64,000 bases of DNA, taken from Micropruina sp. (GTDB lineage Bacteria; Actinomycetota; Actinomycetes; Propionibacteriales; Propionibacteriaceae). Shown here in pieces: positions 26,491 to 36,000 of the stretch. A model generated the notes under the pieces. The model saw nothing but the letters and a program-made list of their open reading frames with translations, had not been told where the DNA came from and did not search any database. A program made the position numbers and the translations under genes. The stretch lies in the NCBI GenBank assembly GCA_016716635.1, contig JADJVZ010000011.1:868001-932000 (forward strand), in the 5' to 3' direction. Numbering within the stretch: position 1 is the stretch's first letter; every line of letters starts with the position of its first letter.

Positions 26491-27732
26491 TCAGCGGTTG
26501 TCGATAGAGATGGCGGGCATCGACTGTGCGCGGGTATCTTGCGCGGCCACGCGATCGAGGTAGTCGCGGCTCTTGGTGACCTCGTTCTCGAGGACCCCGA
26601 TGGTCTGCGACATCGTGTCGAGCGCCCGGGCCTTGAACTGGTCGATGCTGTCCATCGTGGCGTAAATGTTCGCAAACGCCGCCTGGAGTTGCTCAATACC
26701 GATGGTGGACGACGCGGCCTGCTCTTGGATGGCCGCCGAGTTGTCCTTGAGCATCTCGGAGGTGCGCTGGATCATCGTCGAGGTCGTGGCGTTAAGGGCG
26801 GTGATCTGGTCAAGGACCAACTTCTGGTTGCCAAGCGCCTGGGCCACAATGACCGCTGTGCGCAACGCCGAAACCGTGGTGGTGGAGGCCCGGTCGACGC
26901 CCTTGATGAGCTCGATGTTGTTCTTGATGATGACGTCGATGGCCAGGTAGCTCTGGATCGAGACGGCCAACTGGGTGAGCAGGTCTTGGTGCTTTTGGCG
27001 GACGTAGAACAAGACGTCCTCCGACATCGCCTTGGCCTTCTCCGGATCGGTGAGCTGCAGTTCGGCGATCTGGGCCGAGATGCGAGCGTCCAAGCGCTCG
27101 GAAATGTAGACGTACTGGTTGAGACGTCCCATCACATTCCACAGGTTCTGCTTTTCCATGTTGAGCGCCACGTTGTCTTTGGTGAGCTCATCTTGACCGT
27201 TACGCAGGGCGTGGAGGATGCCGTTCAGGTGTTCCTGCGAGCTTTGGTACTTGCGGAAGTAGTCCTGCACCTGGCGTCCGAAGGGAATAAAGCCCAGCAC
27301 CTTGTGGCCCGTTCGGGAGGCCTGGCTGGGATCCAGGTCCTCGACCGTGCGCCGGAGTTCGGTGAGGGTCTTGCCCACGGCGCTGCCTTGGCTGAGCCCG
27401 CCGTTCTGCAGCGCTGCTACCGGCGTCTGGAGGAGGCGGTTGGACGTCTCGGCGGCCTTGCGAATATCAGCGTCGCCCATGGTGCGCACAGCATCGGCCT
27501 GCGCGGCGAAGGTAGGGGAGAGCGCCTCGGCCTTGTCGAGGGCGCTGAGGAAGTCTTCGACCTTCTTGTCGAGCACCGGAACCTGCGCGGCCGCAACCTG
27601 GGGCGCCATCGCGGGCGCGTCGGTCTGCGTGATCGCGACGGGGGGCTCGGGAGCCGTCAGGGTGAGGGTCGCGGTCGCTGTGGGCGGGGTCAGCGGGGCA
27701 GCGGCTGCGGCGGACGGGGTGTTGGAGCTCAT
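26491..27732 (-). CDS. TelA family toxic-anion resistance protein
   Basis: This 413-residue cytoplasmic protein belongs to the TelA (toxic anion resistance) family. A Pro/Thr/Ala-rich N-terminus of about 60 residues precedes the helical TelA core. Landmarks are FIPFGRQVQDYFRKYQSSQEHLNGI, LQNGQDELTKDNVALNMEKQ in shortened form, LDARISAQIAEL and the C-terminal long helix. TelA proteins are linked to tellurite and antimicrobial stress, with unknown biochemistry. It is the first gene of the nine-gene operon, with AAAGG six bases before the ATG and a -10 box at 27766-27771. No TerD, TerC or TerB gene is nearby. Confidence 0.9.
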   Translation of the reverse strand: MSSNTPSAAAAAPLTPPTATATLTLTAPEPPVAITQTDAPAMAPQVAAAQVPVLDKKVEDFLSALDKAEALSPTFAAQADAVRTMGDADIRKAAETSNRLLQTPVAALQNGGLSQGSAVGKTLTELRRTVEDLDPSQASRTGHKVLGFIPFGRQVQDYFRKYQSSQEHLNGILHALRNGQDELTKDNVALNMEKQNLWNVMGRLNQYVYISERLDARISAQIAELQLTDPEKAKAMSEDVLFYVRQKHQDLLTQLAVSIQSYLAIDVIIKNNIELIKGVDRASTTTVSALRTAVIVAQALGNQKLVLDQITALNATTSTMIQRTSEMLKDNSAAIQEQAASSTIGIEQLQAAFANIYATMDSIDQFKARALDTMSQTIGVLENEVTKSRDYLDRVAAQDTRAQSMPAISIDNR

Positions 27733-27760
27733 GACGACCTTTCGCGGGCGAAGATGACGG

Positions 27761-27778
27761 CCCCCAATCTATCGGGGG
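27761..27778 (-). promoter_or_regulatory. Candidate promoter of the TelA-kinase operon with flanking inverted repeat
   Basis: TAGATT on the minus strand (27766-27771) is a good -10 box about 34 bases before telA. It is framed by CCCCC at 27761-27765 and GGGGG at 27774-27778, an inverted repeat that could be an operator. No clear -35 box is visible. Confidence 0.4.
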
Positions 27779-27843
27779 AATCAATGGATCGGCCATGACA
27801 CCCCTTGACACCCAGGGTTAATCCGGGGGAAACTCATGTTCGA

Positions 27844-27857
27844 TTTGAACGATCAAA
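27844..27857. promoter_or_regulatory. LacI-type operator upstream of the regulator gene
   Basis: TTTGAACGATCAAA is a near-perfect inverted repeat with the central CG typical of LacI-family operators. It lies 27 bases before the LacI start. A wider TTCGAT (27839-27844) and ATCGAA (27860-27865) pair surrounds it. Autoregulation is the likely role. Confidence 0.6.
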
Positions 27858-27884
27858 CTATCGAATCCGGGATAGAGGCCGCAG

Positions 27885-28889
27885 ATGTCACGACCGACGT
27901 TGCAGTCGTTAGCTGCTGAACTGAGCTTATCGCGCCAGACCATCTCCAATGCACTGAATCGTCCAGAAGTTGTTCGCCCCGACACCCTTGAACGGGTGTT
28001 GGCCGCCATCGAGTCGTCCGGCTACCGCCCTTCGGCGCTCGGCAAGGCCTTACGCAGCCAGCGATCGCACACCATCGGGCTTCGGCTTCGGCCCGTCGTC
28101 GATGGCATCAACGGGGCAGTCTTGGACCGTTTTCTGCACGCGCTCACCGAGGCGGCGCAGGCGCACGGGTATCGCGTGACCTTGTTCACCGCGGACACGC
28201 TGGAAGAGGAAATTGATCGCTTCGAGGATCTCTATCGAGTGAGCTCCATCGATGCCTGTGCGCTCATCGAGACCTTCGTCGATGATCCGCGCCCGGAACT
28301 TCTCGCAAAGATCGGCATCCCGACCGTCGCGTTCGGGCGACCCTGGGGCAGCACCACCTCGACACACCACTGGGTGGACATCGACGGCTTGGCGGGTACC
28401 CGGGCGGCGGCGACCTGGTTCCGCGAATCCGGGCATACCCGGATCGGCTACCTCGGGTGGCCCGCCGGTTCCGGGCTCGGCGATGATCGTCGCGCGGGGT
28501 GGCGCGCGGCGTGCCACGACTTGCCCGGGGCTGACGACCTCGATTTGAGCTTCGAAGACGGGATGGCCGAAGGCTTTGCGGGCGCCGGGACCCTGCTGGC
28601 CCGCGGCGCCACTGCAGTCGTCTGCGGCTCTGACAGCCTGGCGATCGGCGCGATGAGCGAGTTCCGGATCGCCTTCCCCGAGGCTCACCCGCTGCCGGTG
28701 GTCGGCTATGACGACACTCCGGTGGCGGCTGCGTTGGGGCTGTCGAGCGTCCATCAGCCGGTCGAAGAGGCGGCCCAACACTGCGTGCGCGTCCTCATGA
28801 GCCTCCTCGCCGGCGAGCCTGACGCTCAGCCTCGGGAATTGCTGTTGACGCCGACGCTGGTGAAGCGGGCGTTCACGCCGATGCTCTGA
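27885..28889 (+). CDS. LacI family transcriptional regulator
   Basis: This 334-residue repressor has an N-terminal helix-turn-helix, TLQSLAAELSLSRQTISNAL, with the hinge-helix region RPSALGKALRSQ. A periplasmic-binding-protein-like ligand domain follows, with SIDACALIETFVDD, GHTRIGYLGWPAGSG and VVGYDDTPVAAALGLSSVHQP. Such regulators usually sense sugars. No sugar transport or catabolic gene adjoins it, so its target is unclear. The likely operator at 27844-27857 suggests self-control. It diverges from telA and converges on the LigD-type polymerase gene. Confidence 0.93.
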   Translation: MSRPTLQSLAAELSLSRQTISNALNRPEVVRPDTLERVLAAIESSGYRPSALGKALRSQRSHTIGLRLRPVVDGINGAVLDRFLHALTEAAQAHGYRVTLFTADTLEEEIDRFEDLYRVSSIDACALIETFVDDPRPELLAKIGIPTVAFGRPWGSTTSTHHWVDIDGLAGTRAAATWFRESGHTRIGYLGWPAGSGLGDDRRAGWRAACHDLPGADDLDLSFEDGMAEGFAGAGTLLARGATAVVCGSDSLAIGAMSEFRIAFPEAHPLPVVGYDDTPVAAALGLSSVHQPVEEAAQHCVRVLMSLLAGEPDAQPRELLLTPTLVKRAFTPML

Positions 28890-28902
28890 GCGAGCTCAGG
28901 GC

Positions 28903-29826
28903 TCATTCGTCTGGCAGGGACGCGGCCGTGGGCGTCAGTAGGTCGGCCGCGAGGTCGCCATGGGCGGCCAAGCGTGGCGGCAGGTCAGCGGCGGTGAACA
29001 CCAGGGGCGCCCCAGCGGCCGCAGCGGCGACCTCGTCCCAGGTGACGGGGGTCGACACGCTCGGCTCCTGCCGACCGCGTAACGAGTACGGCGCGATGGT
29101 GTTGCGGACCGCCAAGTTTTGAAGGACGTCGATGAGGGTCAGCCCCGTTCGCGCCGCGCGGTTCTGGGTGAGCAGGAAGCGGTTCGGGTGCGATGCCATC
29201 AGCTCGGCGCCGATGCGGCGCAGGTAACTCACGACGCGGCGGGCCCCGGTCGGGCTGATGGCTGCCTGAACTTGAAGTCCTTTGCTCCCCGTGGTCTTCA
29301 CATGAGGGAGCAACCCGTCCACCGCCAACCGTGTGGCCACGATGAGCGCCGCCTCTGCCGTGTCGACCATCGTGGTGCCTTCGCCCGGATCGAGATCGAC
29401 CATCAGCATGTCGGCGAGGGTGTCGTCACCGAGGGCAAAGGGTTCGACGGCGGTGGTCGGCGCCTGCCATTGCGGCACGTGCAGTTCCAGCGCGGCGTAT
29501 TGGGCCATCAGCACCAAGGCAGCAGCGCTGTCGATCAGCGGGTAGGCGATCAGGGTGGAGCTTGCGTCCACGGTGAAGGTCCGGAGCCAGTCGGGGGAGC
29601 CCCCGGGGGCGTTCTTTTCGTAGAAGGACGGCCCCATGCTGCCGTCTGGGAATCGGACGCGCGTCACGCACCGGCGCGCCAGGTGGGGCAGCATCACGTC
29701 GGCCACGGCTAGGTAATGCTGAATCACCTCGGCCTTGGTAAAGCCGTTGGGATACAGCGGCTTGTCGAGGTTCGTGAGCGTGATCAGGTGACCATCCAGC
29801 TCGACACTGGTGCCTGTCGCCGCCAT
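28903..29826 (-). CDS. Stand-alone LigD-type DNA repair polymerase (PolDom)
   Basis: This 307-residue protein is the primase-like polymerase domain of LigD without ligase or nuclease parts, like the separate mycobacterial PolDom proteins. It fills or extends DNA ends, often with ribonucleotides, during end joining. Landmarks are LTNLDKPLYPNGFTKAEVI, VTRVRFPDGS, FYEKNAPGG and the metal-binding pair Asp144/Asp146 in MVDLDPGEGT. The later motif reads TTGSKGLQVQAAI, with Gln185 where LigD polymerases I recall have His. The ATG has GGAGGAAGG upstream. It diverges from adnA. Confidence 0.92.
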   Translation of the reverse strand: MAATGTSVELDGHLITLTNLDKPLYPNGFTKAEVIQHYLAVADVMLPHLARRCVTRVRFPDGSMGPSFYEKNAPGGSPDWLRTFTVDASSTLIAYPLIDSAAALVLMAQYAALELHVPQWQAPTTAVEPFALGDDTLADMLMVDLDPGEGTTMVDTAEAALIVATRLAVDGLLPHVKTTGSKGLQVQAAISPTGARRVVSYLRRIGAELMASHPNRFLLTQNRAARTGLTLIDVLQNLAVRNTIAPYSLRGRQEPSVSTPVTWDEVAAAAAGAPLVFTAADLPPRLAAHGDLAADLLTPTAASLPDE

Positions 29827-29936
29827 GAGACGCCTTCCTCCTTGTTGGCGGCAGCCTAGCCGCGGATTCCGAGGGGACGGATGCGTTGGAGGGCGTGATC
29901 CGGTCGACGCGCGATTTGTCGGCCCGGGGTGGTTGC

Positions 29937-32900
29937 ATGGTCACCGTGATGCAGTTGAGCGCCGGGATCACCGGGATCGCCGGGGGAAACACTCCCTCGG
30001 CCGAACAACGGCGCGTGCTCGAAAACCAAGCCCGGGCATTGTTGGTGTTGGGTGGGCCTGGCACCGGCAAAACCAGCACCCTCGTCGCGGGCGTGGCGGC
30101 GGAGCTCCATGATCGAGCGTGGCTTGCTCCTGCCCCGCTGGTGATCGCGCATTCCCGACGGTCGGCCAGCGAGCTGCGCAACGCCGTCACGAGGGCCAGT
30201 GGTGGCCGAGCTGTGCGCCCTCAGGTCATGACCTTTCACGGGCTCGCCCGCTCGCTCCTGCTGCGCAGCGTCCTTCCGGAGCAGCCGCCGGCACTGCTGA
30301 CGGCCCCGGAGCAGGAGTTCCGCGTCCGTGAGCTGCTGGCGGGTTCGCGGGGTTGGCCCGCCTCGTTGGAGCAGGCACTGCCTACGCGAGGAATGGCTCG
30401 CCAGGTGCGCACGGCGCTGGCGCGGGCCCGGCAACTGGGGCTCGACCCCGACGATGTGGCGGCCATGGGGGCGAGCGCCGAGCGTCCGGACTGGGAGCGC
30501 CTCGGCGGCTTCTTCGAGGAGTATCTGACCGTTCTCGACGCCGAGGGCTCCATCGACTACGCCGAGATCGTTCATCGGGCCCGGATCGAACTCACTCAGC
30601 CAGCGCTGCGGGACGCGCTGACTTCCGAGATTTCCTCGATCTGGGTCGACGACTACGCCGAGATCGATCCGGCGCAGTTGGGGCTGCTGATCGAGCTGGC
30701 GGGCATCGTCCCCCGAGTGCGGGCGTTCGCCGATCCCGACACGGTGGCGTTCGGGTTCCGCGGGGTCCACCGTCGGGCGGTGGCCGAGTTCTCTTCACTT
30801 TTCGCGCGCGGGGTGGGCGCTTCTGAGGTGGTCGTCCTTCGCGAAGGGCACCGCTTGCCAGCGGTGGTCGGCGACGCCGTGGGGCATGTGCTTGCGCGCT
30901 TGCCCGTGCGGGTCCCCCTGGGGGTCGGAGCCGTGCTGCGAGAGGTGAGCGTCGACCGCGAGGGTGGTGAAGTGGTGGCGCGCGTCCACGACAGCCAAGC
31001 CTCCGAGCTGGCACACCTTGCCGCCGACTTGCGGGCCCTGCATGTGCGCCACGGCGTGCCATGGTCCGACATGGCGGTGATCTGCCGGTCGCCGCGCACC
31101 CAATTCCCTGAGCTGGTGCGCGTGCTGGCCGACCATGCCGTTCCGGTGGCGGTGAGCGGTGACGATCTGCCGCTGGCTCAGCAGCCGGCGGTGCGGGTAC
31201 TCCTCTTAGCCTTGTCGGTGGCGCTCGCGGGTCGCATGACCGCCGATGAGGCGCGGCTGCTGGTGACCTCCCCCCTGTGTGGGTTGGACGCGGTGCGGGT
31301 ACGCGCGCTGCAACGGGCGGTGCGCACGCAGGATCGCACTCCGGCGTTTAGCGTCGTCGCTGCGGGGTTGCTCGACCCTGACCAATGGTCCAACGCCCAG
31401 GTGCCCGAGCCGGTGCGACGATTGGGAACGCTGCTGAGCGTCGCCCGTGATGCGCTCGCTGACGGGGCGTCCGTCGATACGGTCTTGTGGGGCTTGTGGC
31501 AGGGCACGGCATGGCCCAAGCGGCTTCACGACCAGGCGGTCCGGCATCCGATGGAAAGCGCTGATCGCGACCTCGACGCGTTGTGTGCGCTCTTCGAGTT
31601 GGCCGGTTCGATTGACCGGGTGCCCGGGGCACGCGGGGCACGGGCGTTCTTAGCCGAAGTAACCGCCCAAGAGATTCCCGCCGATAACGAGCGGGAGGCT
31701 CGGCTGCGACGCGCTGGCGTGCGGCTGACAAGCGTCCATCGCACCAAAGGCGAGGGCTGGCCGGTGGTCTTCGTCCCCGGGGTGCAGGAGGGTGTCTGGC
31801 CCGACACGCGAACCCCGTCAGGCCTCATCGATCCGGGGGCGTTGACCACGCAAGGTCTGGACGGCCTCGATACCCCGGCGGAGCGCATGGCCGATGAACG
31901 TCGGCTCTTCGCACTAGCGTGTTCCCGGTCCTCGGGGCTGCTGGTGGTGAGCGCCTCAGAAGGCACCGAGGGCGAGGCGAGCCAGCCATCTCGGTTCCTT
32001 GAAGAACTTGTTCCGGGTGGCGTTGAACTCGTACGCGGGCATCCGCCGGTCCTGGCGAGCTGGGCATTTCTCACCGCAGCCCTGCGGCGTGCGGCGATCG
32101 ACCCTGGGTCGTCAGAAGCGTTGAAGCAGGCTGCCGCGTCCCGATTGCGGCGCCTCACTGAGCTGCGAGATCGAGACGGGCAACCCGTCGCTCCTGACGC
32201 GGATCCGACGAGGTGGTGGGGCGTCCTCGAACCAACACCGGGCCCGCCCGCTCCGAGCGCGGAGCCGGGCCTCCCCGTCCGTCTCACCGCCAGCCAAGTT
32301 GCTTCGGTCTTGTCATGCCCCCGGCAGTACTGGCTGGGGCGTGAGGTGACCCCCGGTATGAGCCGATCAGCGGCCGCCAGCCTCGGGTCGGTCATCCACG
32401 CGTTGGCGCAGCACGTATCGGCCGATGGCCTCAGCCTCCAGGATGCTCTCGACGAGTTAGAGGGTGTGTGGGAGCGGGTGCCCTTCGAGGCGACCTGGTT
32501 GTCGGGCGCGGAACGCCTGCAGGCGGAGGCGGCCTTGGCGCGATTGATCCGCTGGCAGGACGGCCGCGACGGCCACCTGCTGGGCGTTGAGGTGCCCTTC
32601 GACGTGACGATCGACGTGACCGGCAAGCCGGTGCGCCTCGTGGGCAGCGTCGATCGGCTGGAAGTCGACGGCCTCGGACGCCTGCGGATCGTGGATTTCA
32701 AGACGGGACGGTCGGTTCCAACCCGTGCCGAGGGTGCCGAACATCCACAAATGGGCCTCTACCAAGTCGCGGCGGCGGCCGGAGCCTTTTCGTCTTTGCA
32801 TGTCGGGCGCGAGGTAGCCGGCGGGGAACTGGTATTCCTTCGGGCGGCCGCCAGCGACGACGCCCCCACGGTGCTGTTTCAGGCTTCCTTGGCGGAGCGC

Positions 32901-33077
32901 CCCCATCTCGATGACGCGGACGCGGCGTACCCGACGTGGATGCACCACCGTCTGGCTCTCGTCCGCGACACCTTGGAGGCTGGCATCCATCCGGCGCAGC
33001 CGGGGCCTGCATGTCGCTGGTGCCCGTTCGCGTCCAGTTGCCCGGCCCAAGTCGCGGGTCGGCAGGTGATCTCGTGA
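29937..33077 (+). CDS. adnA: AdnA-like helicase-nuclease subunit
   Basis: AdnAB is the actinobacterial heterodimer that resects DNA double-strand breaks. This 1046-residue subunit has a UvrD-type motor with Walker A GGPGTGKT at 39-46. Its motif II reads WVDDYAEID rather than the usual DEYQ. Later motifs include RLTSVHRTKGEGWPVVFVPG. The C-terminal RecB-type nuclease has the catalytic Asp920 in IVDFKTGRS. Four cysteines for an iron-sulfur cluster are visible, one in LSCPRQYW and three in CRWCPFASSCP. GGGGTGG sits before the ATG at 29937. The stop overlaps the adnB start by four bases. Order and size match mycobacterial adnA then adnB. Confidence 0.92.
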   Translation: MVTVMQLSAGITGIAGGNTPSAEQRRVLENQARALLVLGGPGTGKTSTLVAGVAAELHDRAWLAPAPLVIAHSRRSASELRNAVTRASGGRAVRPQVMTFHGLARSLLLRSVLPEQPPALLTAPEQEFRVRELLAGSRGWPASLEQALPTRGMARQVRTALARARQLGLDPDDVAAMGASAERPDWERLGGFFEEYLTVLDAEGSIDYAEIVHRARIELTQPALRDALTSEISSIWVDDYAEIDPAQLGLLIELAGIVPRVRAFADPDTVAFGFRGVHRRAVAEFSSLFARGVGASEVVVLREGHRLPAVVGDAVGHVLARLPVRVPLGVGAVLREVSVDREGGEVVARVHDSQASELAHLAADLRALHVRHGVPWSDMAVICRSPRTQFPELVRVLADHAVPVAVSGDDLPLAQQPAVRVLLLALSVALAGRMTADEARLLVTSPLCGLDAVRVRALQRAVRTQDRTPAFSVVAAGLLDPDQWSNAQVPEPVRRLGTLLSVARDALADGASVDTVLWGLWQGTAWPKRLHDQAVRHPMESADRDLDALCALFELAGSIDRVPGARGARAFLAEVTAQEIPADNEREARLRRAGVRLTSVHRTKGEGWPVVFVPGVQEGVWPDTRTPSGLIDPGALTTQGLDGLDTPAERMADERRLFALACSRSSGLLVVSASEGTEGEASQPSRFLEELVPGGVELVRGHPPVLASWAFLTAALRRAAIDPGSSEALKQAAASRLRRLTELRDRDGQPVAPDADPTRWWGVLEPTPGPPAPSAEPGLPVRLTASQVASVLSCPRQYWLGREVTPGMSRSAAASLGSVIHALAQHVSADGLSLQDALDELEGVWERVPFEATWLSGAERLQAEAALARLIRWQDGRDGHLLGVEVPFDVTIDVTGKPVRLVGSVDRLEVDGLGRLRIVDFKTGRSVPTRAEGAEHPQMGLYQVAAAAGAFSSLHVGREVAGGELVFLRAAASDDAPTVLFQASLAERPHLDDADAAYPTWMHHRLALVRDTLEAGIHPAQPGPACRWCPFASSCPAQVAGRQVIS

Positions 33078-36000
33078 GCGTCTTGACAGGCGCACAGCTC
33101 TCCACGCTGCTCCGCATCCAGTTCTCCGACGAACAACTCGCCGCGATCACCGCGCCCCTCGAACCTGCGGTCATCGTGGCCGGCGCCGGCACCGGCAAGA
33201 CCACGGTCATGGCGGCGCGCGTGGTGTGGCTGGTGGCCTCGGGCCTTGTTCGTCCCGACGAAGTGTTGGGACTGACGTTCACCCGCAAGGCTGCCGCGGA
33301 GTTGGGGCAACGTATCCGGCGGGCGCTGATCACGGCGGGCGTCCTCCTGACCGCCGACATCGATGCGGGAGGCGAGCCACTCGTCCTCACCTACGATGCG
33401 TTTGCCGGCCGCCTGGTGGGGGAGCACGGGCTCCGCGCCGGTCTTGAAGACGATCCCGTCATGATCACCGGCGCCTCGCGGTTTCGGCTCGGGTCGCGGG
33501 TGGTGACAGCGACGGCTGCGCCCGTCACGCACTTGTCCCGACTGCGCCCTGACACAGTGACCGAACGCCTGCTGTCGCTTGACGCTGAGATGCAGGCCCA
33601 TCTGGTAGATCCCACAGAGTTGGCGGATCAGTCTGAGGCCGCGGCGCTCGAGCTCGCCAACGCGCCGCTGAATCGTCTTCGCAAGCCCTACGCATCGGTG
33701 AAGCAGGCCACCCAGGCCCTGGCCGAGCGGCTCGAGTTGGGGCAACTGGGGGTCGAATACCAAGACTTGAAACGGCGGTTGGGCTACGTCGAGTTCGCGG
33801 ATCAGATGGCGGCCGCGGCCCGTTTGGCACGTGCCGTGCCACACGTCGGCGCGACGCTGCGTGGCCAGTTTCGCGTCGTGCTCCTGGACGAATATCAAGA
33901 CACCTCGGCCGCCCAGGCGGAAGTGCTGGCTTCGGTCTTTTCTGGCCCGGAGGTTGTGTCGGGGCTCGGACATCCGGTCACCGCCGTTGGCGATCCCTAT
34001 CAAGCCATCTACGGGTGGCGCGGGGCCGCCGCCTCGAACATCCTTGGCTTCCCCGCGGCTTTCCGCACCGGAGACCGATTGCCCGCCCGTCAATATGCGT
34101 TGACGGTGAATCGCCGGTCGGGACCGCTGATCCTGGCGGCCGCAAACCAGTTGGCGCGCCCCCTGGCCGCTGATCCCTTGCTGGCCTCGGACGGCGTGGA
34201 CCATCACCTTCGGGCACCCGATGGCACGTCGCCTGGCACGATCAGGGCCGCCTCCTTCGAAACCTGGCGGGAGGAGGTCGATTTCATTGCCGATGGTGTC
34301 GTCGCGGCCCGCGAAGAGGGACGCATCGCATCGTGGGCCGAGGCAGCGGTGCTGGTGCGCCGAAACGCCCACATAGGAGCCTTGTACTCCGGTCTCCTGC
34401 AGCGCGGAGTGCCCGTGGAGATCGTTGGTCTCGGCGGGCTGCTCACGGTGCCCGAAGTGGCCGACGTGGTCTCGACGCTGCGCCTCCTGGCGGACGTCAC
34501 GGCCGATGCGGATACCGTACGGTTGCTCACCGGCCCGCGGTGGCGGGTGGGCTCGGGCGATCTCGCCTTGCTGGGGCGCCGGGTGCGCCAACTCGGCCCA
34601 CCGCCGAGTTTGCGCGAGCAACGGGCCACGCTCGCCCAGGACCTGGACGACGCGCTCGCGCACACCGAGTCGGCGCTGTACGCCAGCCTGCTGGAGGCGG
34701 CCGTCTCACCCGGCGACCTGCCGTACAGCGCCGAGGCGCGGCAACGGCTCGCGGCCTTTGTGAGTGAATATGAGGGCCTTGCCCGGCATGCGGCCGAACC
34801 CGTGGAGGATCTCGTCCGCCGTTGCATCGCCACGCTCGGGCTCGCCACCGAGTTGGCCGTGAGCCGTGAGGCCACCACGGACCAGTTAGCGGCATTCGCG
34901 CAGGCGGTGGCGGCGTACGTCCGGGTGGACGGCGATGCCTCTCTCGCGGGGCTCCTCAGCTATCTTGACGCCGAGCGTGACCACGGCACGGGCCTTGAGC
35001 AGGACGTCCCCAGCGCAGGCGATTCGGTGAAGTTGCTGACCGTCCATCGGGCGAAGGGGCTGGAATGGGACGCCGTGTGGCTGCCGGCCTTAACCGTCGG
35101 CGTGTTCCCCAGCGACCGGGTCACCACGAACTGGCTGAAGAACGCCGCCGTGTTGCCGTCCGAACTGCGCGGCGATGCCGGAGCGATCCCGCAGGTGCCC
35201 GAACTGACCGACGCCGCCGCGGCTCAGTACGCCGCCGACCTGACCACCGAAGCACGCCGCGCCGAGGACCGCTTGGCCTATGTGGCCGCCACCCGCGCCC
35301 GCCAGCTCTTGACCGTCTCCACACACACGTGGGAGCCCGAGTTGGTGCGTCCCCGGGGGCCTTCTGACTACTTTCGGGCCGTGGCTGAGCACGCCGATGT
35401 GGTCCACCTTGCTCCGCCCATCGGGGACGTGAATCCCATCGTGACTCAGGCGGTATCGCTGGCTTGGCCGGCCGCGCTCGATGCCGACGGAGTGCGCCGA
35501 CGCCAAACTGCCGCAGCGTTGGTACGGAAGGCTGACGGGAGCGACGCCGATCTCGACGCGAACGAGGCGGCGACTGTCGCTGCATGGGACGACCTGCTGG
35601 ACCATCTCGCGGCCGAGGCTGCCAGTGAACTGCCCCCAGTCGTTCCCGAATACCTGCCGGTGACCGTTCTCGACGGCGTCCGGCGATCCGACCCCGCTCT
35701 GCTCGAACAGTGGCGGCGTCCCATGCCGAGGCTGCGGGGGGCCGCCGCTCGGACGGGCGAACGGTTCCACGCGTGGGTGGAGGGGCGGTTCGTCCAGGAC
35801 CGGCTGCTGGGCGAGCCCGACGAGGTCGACGCGGCGCTGGCCAGCTTGCAGGCCGCTTTTGAGGCCGGGCTCTTCGCGTCCCGCGAACCTCTGTCGACCG
35901 AAGTTGCCTTCAGCCTGTCGTTGGCGGGGCGCCTGATCCGCGGTCGGATCGACGCCGTCTTCGCCGAAGGCGAGGGCTACCTCGTCATCGACTGGAAGAC

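Noticed and set aside
16150..27732. A complete tellurite (Ter) operon
   Set aside because: TelA and a VWA protein are present, but no TerB, TerC, TerD or TerZ gene was found, so the locus is described as a kinase operon instead.
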